Counted from the stretch's first letter, positions 1 through 7,283 are shown. The stretch: 24,435 nt of DNA from DYGT01 sp964607795 (GCA_964607795.1 CAZSLA010000012.1:1-24435); one strand, 5' to 3'. The notes: a model not told the origin generated them from the letters alone. Numbers and translations: made by a program.

Positions 1-91
1 CAAAAAGCAGGTCTTTTTTCTTTCACCACTCCTTTTGGGGTGAGGATGGGTAGTAGCCAGGAAAGCCAAAGCGAAACCAGGTGAATGGGCT

Positions 92-120
92 TTGACACTT
101 CTGCAAAAAAGCTATATCCT
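92..120 (+). promoter_or_regulatory. Probable sigma70-type promoter of mscL
   Basis: TTGACA at 92-97 is a perfect -35 box. It is followed after 17 nt by TATCCT at 115-120, a 4/6 match to the -10 consensus. The predicted transcript starts near 127, about 17 nt before the mscL ATG, and no Shine-Dalgarno lies in that leader. Bases 1-91 hold no gene. They contain a small hairpin (CACTCC/GGGGTG around TTTT) and an AAAGCC (62-67) / GGCTTT (88-93) pairing whose 3' arm overlaps the -35 box. Confidence 0.55.
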
Positions 121-143
121 TTTAACGAGTTTGACTTTCACAA

Positions 144-626
144 ATGATTAAAGAATTTAAAAAGTTTATTTTAAGGGGCAGCCTGGTTGACCTGGCCATA
201 GGTTTTACCGTGGGAGCTTCTTTCAGTACCGTTGCCCGCTCTTTGGTGGATGATATTTTGATGCCGCCCATTGGCTTTCTTATGGGCAGCACGGACTTTT
301 CTAATTTGATGCTGGTTTTAAAAGATGGCAATCCGCCACCCCCGTACATCGGCCCCGAGCAGGCACAAGCCGCGGGCGCCATTACCCTAAACTGGGGTCA
401 GTTTATAAATAATCTTCTGGCCCTCTTGATCGTGGCTTTGGCGATGTTTGTGGTTATCAAGGCCTTTAACCGCTTGGAAAATGAGATCGGGGGCATTGCA
501 GGCAAGGGCAAAAAGGCCAAAGATGACGAACTGCCCACAAGCAAAAAGTGCCCGTATTGCTTGTCCACTGTGCCTTACCTTGCCACCCGCTGCCCGGAGT
601 GCACCTCCACTCTGGCAAAAAAATAA
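144..626 (+). CDS. mscL: Large-conductance mechanosensitive channel MscL with C-terminal zinc ribbon
   Basis: MscL is a pentameric inner-membrane channel that opens under membrane tension to release solutes during hypo-osmotic shock. The 160-residue product shows the family N-terminus (amphipathic helix rich in Lys and Phe, then RGSLVDLAIGFTVGASF), TM1 at about residues 14-38, a Pro-rich external loop at 60-80, and TM2 at about 84-108. The cytoplasmic tail carries CPYC (136-139) and CPEC (150-153), a rubredoxin-like zinc ribbon. That tail occurs in some MscL proteins but not in the classical E. coli form, and it makes the protein about 25 residues longer. The ATG at 144 fits the conserved N-terminus. 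The gene is followed by 96 nt without a gene before the next unit, so it is probably monocistronic. Confidence 0.95.
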   Translation: MIKEFKKFILRGSLVDLAIGFTVGASFSTVARSLVDDILMPPIGFLMGSTDFSNLMLVLKDGNPPPPYIGPEQAQAAGAITLNWGQFINNLLALLIVALAMFVVIKAFNRLENEIGGIAGKGKKAKDDELPTSKKCPYCLSTVPYLATRCPECTSTLAKK

Positions 627-722
627 TATAAGCCTGGGATTATTGATGATAAGCCCTAAAGCACTGAAGACTTTGGAGTGGATTTTAGAGGATCGTGCGG
701 TGTATCATACCTCAAAGACACC

Positions 723-2012
723 ATGACAAAGGAATTAATCGTTGATCTCCATTTACACTCGCATTACTCCCGCGCAACGAGCCGTGACATGAACCTTAAT
801 TCCATCTATCGCTGGGGCAAGCTTAAGGGCATAAATATCATCGGCACAGGGGATTTTACCCACCCTTTGTGGTTTAAAGAAATTAAAGATAAGCTCACGC
901 CGGCCGAGCCTGGACTTTTTAAACTCAAAGACGAATATGCCCAAAAAATTGATGCCGAACTCCCTGTCTCTGTAAGAAATAATCTCATGCGCTTTATTCT
1001 GACGGTTGAGATCAGTAACATTTACAAGCGCCATGACAAAACCAGGCGGGTCCATAATGTGATCATTGCCCCGAGCCTGGAGGCGGTGTCCTTTATCAAT
1101 GAAAAACTGACTGCCATTGGCAATCTAAAAGCTGATGGTCGGCCGATTTTGGGGCTTGATAGCTATGAGCTTTTGAAAATTTGCTTACAGTCAGACCCGG
1201 ACACGCTTTTTATTCCGGCACACATCTGGACGCCGTGGTTTGCCATGTTTGGCAGCAAAAGCGGCTTTAACACAATTGCCGAGGCCTTTGGCGATTTGGC
1301 CGACAAAATTGTAGCCGTGGAAACCGGGCTTTCTTCAGACCCATTCATGAACTGGCGCGTCCCAGAACTTTTAACTCGAACCTTGGTATCCAACTCAGAC
1401 GCCCATTCCCCGAGAAAACTGGGTAGAGAAGCCAACGTCATTCGTGCCAATTTAACCTACCAAGATATCATTGGTGCGGTGAGAAGTAATGACGAGCGCT
1501 TTGTGGGCACCATCGAGTTTTACCCCCAGGAAGGCAAATACCACCTGAGCGGTCACAGCGGCTGTGGAGTTTCGCTGTCAGCAAGTGAGGTTAAAAAGCT
1601 AAATTTTTTGTGTCCCAAATGCGGGCGGCCCTTGGTCTTGGGGGTGGAGCAGCGCGTGGATGAGCTTGCGGATAAGGCCTTAACTTCTTTTCAAAAACCC
1701 AAAAAGCGCGTTTTGTACATCGTGCCTTTGGAAATTATTATTTCTGAAGTGGTGGGGGTTAAGTCCTTAAATTCCAAGCTTGCCCAAGAGGAATATTTTA
1801 AGCTCATAAATACTCTGGGGGATGAATTTTCACTTCTTCGGCGGGTTGATTTAAAAAATATTGCTCACGTTTCTGGGGACCGCATGGCCGTGGCAATGGA
1901 TAAAATGCGAAGGGGCGACATCGTCATCAAGCCCGGCTACGACGGCATTTATGGTGTGGTCAAAATTTTTTCCGACAATACAGCTGAGGAACAGATGAGT
2001 CTTCTGGCATGA
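723..2012 (+). CDS. EndoQ-like PHP-domain endonuclease (deaminated-base repair)
   Basis: The 429-residue protein matches the PHP-domain family whose characterised archaeal member is Endonuclease Q, which nicks DNA 5' of uracil, hypoxanthine, xanthine or abasic sites. Visible metal ligands are D8-x-H10-x-H12 (VDLHLHSHYS), D44 and H47 (GTGDFTHP), a conserved Glu in LTVEIS, a His in FIPAHIWTPW near residue 167, and D226-A-H228 (SNSDAHSP). A zinc finger follows (H278, C281, C297, C300) with the family GVEQRVDELAD segment just after it. I chose ATG 723 over GTG 678 because the HxH motif then sits at residues 8-14 and the length equals that of archaeal EndoQ. The TATCAT at 703-708 may be its -10 box. 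The stop overlaps the helicase start (ATGA), so the two are translationally coupled. EndoQ is patchily distributed in bacteria. The uracil/inosine specificity is inferred from the family. Confidence 0.85.
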   Translation: MTKELIVDLHLHSHYSRATSRDMNLNSIYRWGKLKGINIIGTGDFTHPLWFKEIKDKLTPAEPGLFKLKDEYAQKIDAELPVSVRNNLMRFILTVEISNIYKRHDKTRRVHNVIIAPSLEAVSFINEKLTAIGNLKADGRPILGLDSYELLKICLQSDPDTLFIPAHIWTPWFAMFGSKSGFNTIAEAFGDLADKIVAVETGLSSDPFMNWRVPELLTRTLVSNSDAHSPRKLGREANVIRANLTYQDIIGAVRSNDERFVGTIEFYPQEGKYHLSGHSGCGVSLSASEVKKLNFLCPKCGRPLVLGVEQRVDELADKALTSFQKPKKRVLYIVPLEIIISEVVGVKSLNSKLAQEEYFKLINTLGDEFSLLRRVDLKNIAHVSGDRMAVAMDKMRRGDIVIKPGYDGIYGVVKIFSDNTAEEQMSLLA

Positions 2013-3652
2013 AATTAAATGCCAAACAGAGGGAATTTTTAAATTGCCAAACTAACCTTGCAGTCATTGCCGGCCCGGGAACTGGCAAGACGCATGCTCT
2101 GGCGGAAAAAATCAAGCTTAAAGCCAAGAGCAACAAAAAAATTCTGGCTCTGACTTTTACCAATAAAGCCGCCCGCGAGCTTGCAAGCCGGGCGGGCAAC
2201 AAGAATAACTTAGTTATAACCACATTTCATGGCTTTTGTTTTTCTTTGTTAAAAGATAACTATGAAATTAAGCTCATTGACGAGTATACGCGGCGGCTTA
2301 TTATCAAGCAAATTGCGAAAACTTTTGGCATAGATGCTTCGGAAGCCGGCATTTGTATCTCTGTGCACAAAGGCGGTGGCTATGCCGGGGAGGCTGGGCG
2401 TAAGCTTTGCCAAGCCTATGACCACGAGCTCAAAACAAGCGGCTATTGGGATTTTGACGATTTTATTCTTGAAGCCCAAAAATTGACTGAAGTACCTAAA
2501 TTTGACTATCTGTTTGTTGATGAGTTTCAAGACACGAACCCCGGCCAATATCGGTTTTTGCACAAATTAAGTAAGGGCGCCATTACCCAGGTGATCGGTG
2601 ACCCCAACCAGGCAATATATGCATTTCGTGGTAGCCAGCCGGCTATTTTTGATGCGTTTATAAAAGATTATCAAAGCAAGCTTATTGTTTTCAACAATAC
2701 TTACAGAAGCACGCAGCCAATTGTCGATTTGGCGCAGGCGTTATTTACCCATGACATAAGACTGATTACCAATAACCAAAATAAAGGCGAGTTGATGCTT
2801 GTGGAGACCGCAAATGAGTTTTCGGAGGCAGAGTATGTTGTGGCGGACATAAAAAGGCAATTGGGAGGCGCGGATATGCTTGAGGCAAGTGGGCTTTTTG
2901 ACCAGCAAGATCTGGATTTGTCTGACATTGCCATTTTGACGCGGACGCATTTTTTGGGAAAAGTAGTAAAAAAAACTTTGGCCAAAAACAACATCCCTTA
3001 CCAGGACGTTTCCGGGGAGTCGCTTTATCTGGATAAAAAAATTGCTTTTATCATCTCCGTCCTGCGCTTTTTGGAAGGCAAAGCAAAAAATACCCCGGAT
3101 GAAGTGGTTGAGTTTAGCAAAAAATATAAGCTGAAAATAGGCACGAATTTAAGTAACACGGTTGTGAATATCGCCCGGGAAGCCGGCATCAGTAAGATAG
3201 ATGAATTTATAGGTATCATTACCCATTACGACAAGCTCAAAAAGCCGATCCAAGCATTTTTGACCCATTTGGATAATTTGGCTGCAAATAATTTCTACGA
3301 CCCCAGGGCAAATGCAGTTTCGGTGATTACCATTCACGCGGCCAAAGGCTTGGAATTTGAAAACGTCTATTTATTGGGTTTTGAGGAAGGGGTAATTCCT
3401 AGTACCAAAGCTCAGGATAGCTTAGAAATTGCCGAAGAAAAACGGCTGTTATACGTTGCCCTCACCCGCGCCAAAACCCGCTTAATTATCACTTACGCCC
3501 AAAAGCGCAACCAAAAAAAGACAACAGGCTCGCGGTTTTATAAAAATATTCACAAACACCTGAAAGTAACACACGATAATCAAGCCGCTAAAACCTTGGA
3601 AAAAATAAGAATTAAAAAACTTAAAAAAGCCCAAACAAATTTATTTGATTGA
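2009..3652 (+). CDS. Short UvrD/PcrA-family (SF1A) DNA helicase
   Basis: This is an ATP-dependent 3'-5' DNA helicase of superfamily 1A. Motifs in order are the Q-motif Gln (Q7), Walker A GPGTGKT (22-28), motif Ia LTFTNKAA, motif II DEFQD (171-175), motif III GDPNQAIYAFRGS (from about 197), motif IV NNTYRST, motif V VITIHAAKGLEFENVYL (about 440) and motif VI RLLYVALTRAK (about 480). At 547 residues it is well below the 650-750 of UvrD or PcrA. The segment between motifs IV and V is short, so the 2B subdomain looks reduced. The last 40 residues are Lys-rich. The start overlaps the EndoQ stop by 4 nt (ATGA), implying shared mRNA and coupled translation, so unwinding at EndoQ nicks is a plausible job. 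Helicase identity is secure; the repair partnership is inferred from the overlap. Confidence 0.93.
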   Translation: MKLNAKQREFLNCQTNLAVIAGPGTGKTHALAEKIKLKAKSNKKILALTFTNKAARELASRAGNKNNLVITTFHGFCFSLLKDNYEIKLIDEYTRRLIIKQIAKTFGIDASEAGICISVHKGGGYAGEAGRKLCQAYDHELKTSGYWDFDDFILEAQKLTEVPKFDYLFVDEFQDTNPGQYRFLHKLSKGAITQVIGDPNQAIYAFRGSQPAIFDAFIKDYQSKLIVFNNTYRSTQPIVDLAQALFTHDIRLITNNQNKGELMLVETANEFSEAEYVVADIKRQLGGADMLEASGLFDQQDLDLSDIAILTRTHFLGKVVKKTLAKNNIPYQDVSGESLYLDKKIAFIISVLRFLEGKAKNTPDEVVEFSKKYKLKIGTNLSNTVVNIAREAGISKIDEFIGIITHYDKLKKPIQAFLTHLDNLAANNFYDPRANAVSVITIHAAKGLEFENVYLLGFEEGVIPSTKAQDSLEIAEEKRLLYVALTRAKTRLIITYAQKRNQKKTTGSRFYKNIHKHLKVTHDNQAAKTLEKIRIKKLKKAQTNLFD

Positions 3653-3654
3653 GA

Positions 3655-3972
3655 TTATTTTTCTAATATTTTTTCGGCTTTTTTGACGTTTGTCAAAATG
3701 TCTCCGTCTTGGAAAAGAATGGTTTTGAGCACCTCACCCCATTTTGGCTGGCGTCTGATAAGCCACTCCAGAGCAATACTAAAATGTTCAAACTCTTCCT
3801 CCATGCTGTGACGCATAATGGCCTTGACCTCTTTGTTTTTGCTTGCGGCTATGCGCTGTTCATACCAAGAGATTGCCTCTGCCTCTTCGGTGAGAGAAGT
3901 GATGATACGCGCAAAATCGCGCATTTCCTCGCTCATTTCCTCTGCCGGTTCGTGGTATTGGTCAAAACTCAT
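3655..3972 (-). CDS. Encapsulated ferritin-like protein (EncFtn family)
   Basis: The 105-residue protein matches the encapsulated-ferritin family: small two-helix subunits that form open decamers, build a di-iron ferroxidase site across the subunit interface, and normally load iron into an encapsulin shell. The N-terminal YHEP motif is present. Residues equivalent to the Rhodospirillum rubrum set are kept with a constant offset of two: E29, E30, E32, W36, Y37, E60 and H63 (R. rubrum E31, E32, E34, W38, Y39, E62, H65, recalled from the literature). The tail ends in a Lys/Glu-rich helix (KKAEKILEK), not the Gly-Ser-Leu type of encapsulin-targeting peptide, and no encapsulin gene lies in the window. 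The stop is 2 nt from the helicase stop (convergent). ATG 3972 is set by a very strong ribosome-binding site. Confidence 0.88.
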   Translation of the reverse strand: MSFDQYHEPAEEMSEEMRDFARIITSLTEEAEAISWYEQRIAASKNKEVKAIMRHSMEEEFEHFSIALEWLIRRQPKWGEVLKTILFQDGDILTNVKKAEKILEK

Positions 3973-3977
3973 ATATT

Positions 3978-3989
3978 GATCACCTCCTT
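3978..3989 (-). promoter_or_regulatory. Full-length Shine-Dalgarno of the EncFtn gene
   Basis: On the minus strand this reads AAGGAGGTGATC, an uninterrupted 12-nt complement of the usual 16S rRNA 3' end (GATCACCTCCTT). It lies 5 nt before the ATG. It is the strongest ribosome-binding site in the window, where most genes have none, and suggests a high translation rate. Confidence 0.85.
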
Positions 3990-3999
3990 CTTCCTAGAC

Positions 4000-4028
4000 T
4001 TGTAAAGCTTAGCAACCAGGAATATACT
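4000..4028 (+). promoter_or_regulatory. Probable promoter of the macA-macB-ftsX operon
   Basis: TTGTAA (4000-4005), a 17-nt spacer and TATACT (4023-4028) form a good sigma70-type promoter with a predicted start near 4035, 16 nt before the macA ATG. A second -10-like TACAAT (4047-4052) overlaps that ATG and could instead drive a leaderless start at ATG 4063. On the opposite strand TGGACA (4029-4034) with TAAGCT (4006-4011), also 17 nt apart, could serve the divergent EncFtn gene. That second pair is weak. Confidence 0.5.
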
Positions 4029-4050
4029 TGTCCAGTTTACCTCTGCTACA

Positions 4051-5073
4051 ATGAAAAAAGCAATGCGAATCATCAAAAATCTGTGGCGGCACAAGCGTTT
4101 ATTAGCTTTGATTTTAATTATCTTGGGATTTTTGGGGTTTTATTTTTTTCGAAAGTTAGGTCAAAAAAATGGCTATGAGGAAGCCACAGTGCAAAAGGGT
4201 GAAGTGCGTGAGGAGCTGGTTTTGACTGGGGCAGTTGCGGCCACGGAATATGCCAATTTAAGTTTTGAAACTTCAGGCAAGCTCGTAGAGTTGAATGCGG
4301 CTGAAGGCCAGGTTGTAGAAAAAGGCACACTTTTGGCCAGGCTTGATACCACCACCCTTTATGCCGCTTACCAGCAGGCTCAGTATAATTTGCGAAGCGC
4401 CCAGGCTACGCTGAATAATGTTTACGACCAGCTCCAAGGCCATGAGAAAGATGAAAGTTTTACCCAAATCCAAACCAGGACCGCGGCCGAAGTCGCGCGC
4501 GACAACGCCTATCAGTCTAAGGTGATTGCCCAGCGCAATTTGGCCGGTGCTACTTTGTACGCGCCTTTTTCTGGGATTGTGACCCATGTTGTCAATCCCT
4601 TTATCGGGGCTTTTGTCACGGCATCAATGCCTCAGTTTGAGTTGTTGAATCCAGAAACCATCTATTTCAGCGTCACCGCCGATCAAACCGAAGTAACCTC
4701 CATCAAACCAGGCCAGGAGGTACAAATTAACCTGGATGCCTTTTCCGATAAAAAACTTTTCGGGGTGGTGAAAAAAATTGCTTTTGCCCCTTCGGCGGCA
4801 GAGGCGGGCGTGGCTTATGAAGTGCAAGTGGATTTAAATGGTAGTGTCCTAGACTATCGCCTGGGCATGACCGGGGATGCGGTTTTTGTTTTAGATCAAA
4901 AAGACGAGGCTTTGTATGTGCCCACAGGCTTTGTCAAAAGCGACAAAACAGGGCGATATTTGCTTGTGGATAGGGGTGCAAAAAAAATCTATGTTGAGCT
5001 GGGGCTTGAAGGCATGGACCAGGTGGAGGTAATTTCAGATGATATCTCGGAAGGCCTTGTGATTTATGATTAA
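4051..5073 (+). CDS. Membrane fusion (MacA/HlyD-type) adaptor protein
   Basis: This is the periplasmic-adaptor-type component of a MacAB-like ABC exporter. It has a basic N-terminus, one membrane anchor at about residues 17-33, a barrel-sandwich (lipoyl-like) half starting at VREELVLTGAV, a short coiled-coil hairpin at about 105-160 (AYQQAQYNLRSAQATL onward), the second lipoyl half (LAGATLYAPFSGIVTHV) and a C-terminal beta-barrel (VTADQTEVTSIKPGQEV). At 340 residues it is somewhat shorter than E. coli MacA (about 370). In an organism with one membrane it would stand outside the cell membrane rather than reach an outer-membrane channel. ATG 4051 is taken; ATG 4063 is a possible alternative because a -10-like box overlaps the first ATG. 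The gene overlaps macB by 8 nt and begins the three-gene operon. Confidence 0.88.
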   Translation: MKKAMRIIKNLWRHKRLLALILIILGFLGFYFFRKLGQKNGYEEATVQKGEVREELVLTGAVAATEYANLSFETSGKLVELNAAEGQVVEKGTLLARLDTTTLYAAYQQAQYNLRSAQATLNNVYDQLQGHEKDESFTQIQTRTAAEVARDNAYQSKVIAQRNLAGATLYAPFSGIVTHVVNPFIGAFVTASMPQFELLNPETIYFSVTADQTEVTSIKPGQEVQINLDAFSDKKLFGVVKKIAFAPSAAEAGVAYEVQVDLNGSVLDYRLGMTGDAVFVLDQKDEALYVPTGFVKSDKTGRYLLVDRGAKKIYVELGLEGMDQVEVISDDISEGLVIYD

Positions 5074-5740
5074 GCTTCAGAATGCTTGTAAAACATATTT
5101 GTTGGGCGAAGAAAAAGTTGAAGCCCTTAAAAATGCCAATTTAGAAATAAAAAAAGGTGAGTTTGTGGGTATTTTGGGACCGTCTGGATCCGGCAAATCC
5201 ACTTTGATGCACATCATCGGGCTTTTGGACACGCCTTCTTGCGGAAAAGTGAATCTATTTGGCAAAGACACGTCAAAACTTACAGATACAGAGATTAGTA
5301 AACTGAGAAACGAAAACGTGGGCTTTGTTTTCCAGCAGTTTAATTTGATTGAGAAATATACGGTTTTGGAAAATGTTATTCTCCCTGCTCAATATGCCAG
5401 GCATAGGCTGGATTTTAACCCCAGGGAGTACGCTTCAGAGCTTTTGAGCCGCTTTGGCATTGAAGCCAGGGCAAATTTTTATCCCAATAAAATTTCCGGC
5501 GGCCAGCAGCAAAGAACTGCCATCGCCCGCGCCTTGATTATGAAGCCGAAGCTCATATTGGCTGATGAACCCACGGGCAATATTGACACCAAAACGGGCG
5601 AGGAAATTTTGCAGTTGCTCGAAAACCTAAATAAAGAGCTGGGTGTTACAGTTGTAGTGGTTACGCACGAGCAAGATGTAGCCAGGCGAACAAAAAGGCA
5701 AATCTTTGTCAAAGACGGCGAAGTAGTGGGCAAATTATAA
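5066..5740 (+). CDS. MacB/LolD-type ABC transporter ATPase
   Basis: This 224-residue nucleotide-binding subunit powers the exporter formed with the flanking adaptor and permease. It has Walker A GPSGSGKST (38-46), Q-loop FQQFNL (Q90/Q91), ABC signature ISGGQQQR (143-150, the usual first Leu replaced by Ile), Walker B LILADEP (D167, E168) and the switch His H201 (VVTHEQD). Length and motifs match MacB, LolD and FtsE, which are stand-alone ATPases partnered with FtsX-fold permeases. Its ATG lies inside the last codons of the macA-like gene, and the permease starts 6 nt after its stop, so all three are made from one mRNA. The substrate (peptide, lipoprotein or drug) cannot be read from the sequence. 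Confidence 0.95.
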   Translation: MIKLQNACKTYLLGEEKVEALKNANLEIKKGEFVGILGPSGSGKSTLMHIIGLLDTPSCGKVNLFGKDTSKLTDTEISKLRNENVGFVFQQFNLIEKYTVLENVILPAQYARHRLDFNPREYASELLSRFGIEARANFYPNKISGGQQQRTAIARALIMKPKLILADEPTGNIDTKTGEEILQLLENLNKELGVTVVVVTHEQDVARRTKRQIFVKDGEVVGKL

Positions 5741-5746
5741 AACCTT

Positions 5747-6949
5747 ATGAAGACTAATTATTATTGGTTCCAGGTAAAAAGCGCCTACGCTGATTTTAAG
5801 CGCAACAAAACCAGGACGGTGCTTGCATCCTTGGGCATCTTGATCGGTGTTTTTTCGGTTGTCATGCTGATTGCTTTGGGCCTGGGATTGAAAAACTACA
5901 TAAGTAACCAGTTTGAAGGTTTGGGGACGAATTTGATTATTGTTTTTCCCGGCTCAGGCGTGGGCCAGGGAGCACAAAATTTTGGTGCCGGCTTTGCAGG
6001 CGGGGCCGAATTTGACGAGCAGGATTTGCGCTCACTCGCGCGCGTGGCTGCCGCCGAGTATACGGTTCCTATGTTTTTAAAGTCGGGCTTAATTGAGACC
6101 CGCGAAAATGAAGAATTTGGTTACGTCTTGGGGACCAATGAGGAGCTCTTTGCCATGATGGTCATGAAGCCATATGCGGGCGAATTTATTGATAAAACAG
6201 ACGTTCAAAGGCGGTCAAAAGACGTGGTTTTAGGCTACTCCTTGGCGGAAAATTTATTTGAAACGCCGGAGGCTGCCATCGGCCAAACCGTACGTTTTGC
6301 TGGCCAGCGCTTTACCGTTAAAGGTGTGGCTGAAAAAGAAGGTGACCCGCAGATGGACGGGGCTATCATCATGTCATACAGGACAACTTTTGGCTCAATT
6401 AACCCCAAAAAGACTTTTTTTAGCTTATATGTTGGCGCGGATCCAAATGCAGACATAGAAGACACTAAAGAAGAAGTGAAGGCAATCCTTTTAGAGCGTT
6501 ACCGCGAAGATGAATTTTCCGTATCGGACCAGGATGAGCTTTTGGGGATAGTAGACCAGATATTCGGTGTTTTAAATGCCGTACTGGTGGCAATTAGTTC
6601 GATTTCTTTGGTTGTAGGAGGAATTGGGATTATGAACATTATGTATGCCAATGTCACCGAGCGCACCAAAGAAATTGGCATCCGCCGTGCCATTGGTGCT
6701 ACTAAAAAAGATATTTTAGTCCAGTTTGTTACAGAATCTGTCATGCTTTCTCTTTTTGGCGGCTTAATGGGACTTTTGATATCAGCTTTGATTGTGGCGG
6801 CTGTTCGGCCGTTTTTCCCTTTGGCTTTAAATGCTTTAGCAGTGATTGTGGCTGTGGGAATATCTACGGCGATTGGAGTTTTTTTTGGCGTTTTTCCAGC
6901 CCGCCGCGCCTCTAACCTCACTCCAATTGAAGCAATTCGTTACGAGTAA
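5747..6949 (+). CDS. MacB/FtsX-type ABC transporter permease
   Basis: The 400-residue membrane subunit has the four-helix MacB/FtsX plan: TM1 at about residues 25-48, a large extracytoplasmic MacB-type domain at about 50-270 (a Gly-rich stretch near 70-90, then FAGQRFTVKGVAEKEG), and three C-terminal helices beginning at LVAISSISLVVGGIGIMNIM. The coupling motif VTERTKEIGIRRAIGATKKDI follows the second helix, and the C-terminus is the family PARRASNLTPIEAIRYE. In this family ATP binding drives movement of the outer domain instead of transport through a pore. There is no Shine-Dalgarno before ATG 5747, as expected for an internal operon gene relying on coupling. No terminator follows; promoter boxes of the next gene begin 3 nt after the stop. 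Confidence 0.94.
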   Translation: MKTNYYWFQVKSAYADFKRNKTRTVLASLGILIGVFSVVMLIALGLGLKNYISNQFEGLGTNLIIVFPGSGVGQGAQNFGAGFAGGAEFDEQDLRSLARVAAAEYTVPMFLKSGLIETRENEEFGYVLGTNEELFAMMVMKPYAGEFIDKTDVQRRSKDVVLGYSLAENLFETPEAAIGQTVRFAGQRFTVKGVAEKEGDPQMDGAIIMSYRTTFGSINPKKTFFSLYVGADPNADIEDTKEEVKAILLERYREDEFSVSDQDELLGIVDQIFGVLNAVLVAISSISLVVGGIGIMNIMYANVTERTKEIGIRRAIGATKKDILVQFVTESVMLSLFGGLMGLLISALIVAAVRPFFPLALNALAVIVAVGISTAIGVFFGVFPARRASNLTPIEAIRYE

Positions 6950-6951
6950 CC

Positions 6952-6967
6952 TATAATTTGGTATAAT
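6952..6967 (+). promoter_or_regulatory. Tandem -10 boxes upstream of the 7015 small gene
   Basis: Two perfect TATAAT hexamers sit 4 nt apart (6952-6957 and 6962-6967), right behind the permease stop. TTGAAG at 6927-6932, inside the permease 3' end, is a possible -35 for the first with a 19-nt spacer. The transcript would start near 6965-6975 and have a leader of about 40-50 nt ending in AGGGG before ATG 7015. Confidence 0.6.
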
Positions 6968-7014
6968 ACTTCTAATCCTAATTTCGGAAGGTACATTCAA
7001 AGTAGGGGTTGGAC

Positions 7015-7260
7015 ATGGACGAGTGGAGGAATACGGCTCGTCAGCAAAGTTACGAGTACGATGAGAGAATGAGGCAGATGAAAGATGAAGATAATAGGAA
7101 AAAGTTGCAGGAGGATTTCAATCGAAAGTTGATGAACTGGGAAGTAGGTTTAAGTGTACAATGTGTGGCGATTGTTATCCTGCTTTTTATCAAGTTTAGC
7201 AAAGAGGGTGTGCCCCGAACCTGGTTCAGGCCCCCCTTTTTTTATTGCTTCAAGTATTGA
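7015..7260 (+). CDS. Small membrane protein of unknown function; 3' end overlaps a terminator-like hairpin
   Basis: I do not recognise this 81-residue product. The first 45 residues are very polar and charged (DEWRNTARQQ onward, many Arg, Lys, Glu, Gln), probably helical. A single hydrophobic segment follows at about residues 46-62 (GLSVQCVAIVILLFIKF), so it is likely a membrane-anchored helix with the charged end in the cytoplasm. ATG 7015 is preferred over TTG 7009 because AGGGG (7004-7008) lies 6 nt upstream. Unlike its neighbours it has its own TATAAT promoter and leader. The last 17 codons run through a GC-rich hairpin and seven Ts (7206-7243) into the comM promoter, so the true C-terminus may differ through a frameshift or sequencing error, or the mRNA may end before the stop codon. 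Confidence 0.5.
   Translation: MDEWRNTARQQSYEYDERMRQMKDEDNRKKLQEDFNRKLMNWEVGLSVQCVAIVILLFIKFSKEGVPRTWFRPPFFYCFKY
7206..7243 (+). terminator. Imperfect intrinsic terminator inside the small ORF
   Basis: GAAC (7217-7220) pairs with GTTC (7224-7227) around CTG. CC/GG and GGG/CCC pairs can extend the stem outward across mismatches, and CCCCCC is followed by seven Ts (7237-7243). The stem is imperfect, but hairpin plus T-tract is terminator-like. It sits upstream of the ORF stop at 7258 and just before the comM promoter. Confidence 0.5.
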
Positions 7261-7274
7261 TTTTCATATAAACT
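7245..7274 (+). promoter_or_regulatory. Promoter of comM giving an almost leaderless mRNA
   Basis: TTGCTT (7245-7250) is followed by TATAAA (7267-7272, 16-nt spacer) and an overlapping TAAACT (7269-7274, 18-nt spacer). The predicted start is about 7279-7281, only 3-5 nt before the GTG at 7284. No Shine-Dalgarno is possible. Confidence 0.55.
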
Positions 7275-7283
7275 AAAACTAGA

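Noticed and set aside
20..125. Possible riboswitch upstream of mscL (GGGTAGTAG near 47-55 recalls the yybP-ykoY manganese element)
   Set aside because: Only one short motif resembles that family; the conserved CGUCA-type loop and closing P1 stem are not present, and a TTGACA promoter box lies inside the supposed structure. A covariance-model scan would decide.
678..722. GTG 678 as start of the EndoQ-like gene
   Set aside because: Adds 15 residues before the metal-binding HxH motif that normally lies within the first 10-15 residues; ATG 723 gives the family length.
6499..6921. 140-residue minus-strand open frame inside the permease gene
   Set aside because: It is a shadow of a well-supported coding frame, has biased low-complexity composition and no promoter or ribosome-binding site.
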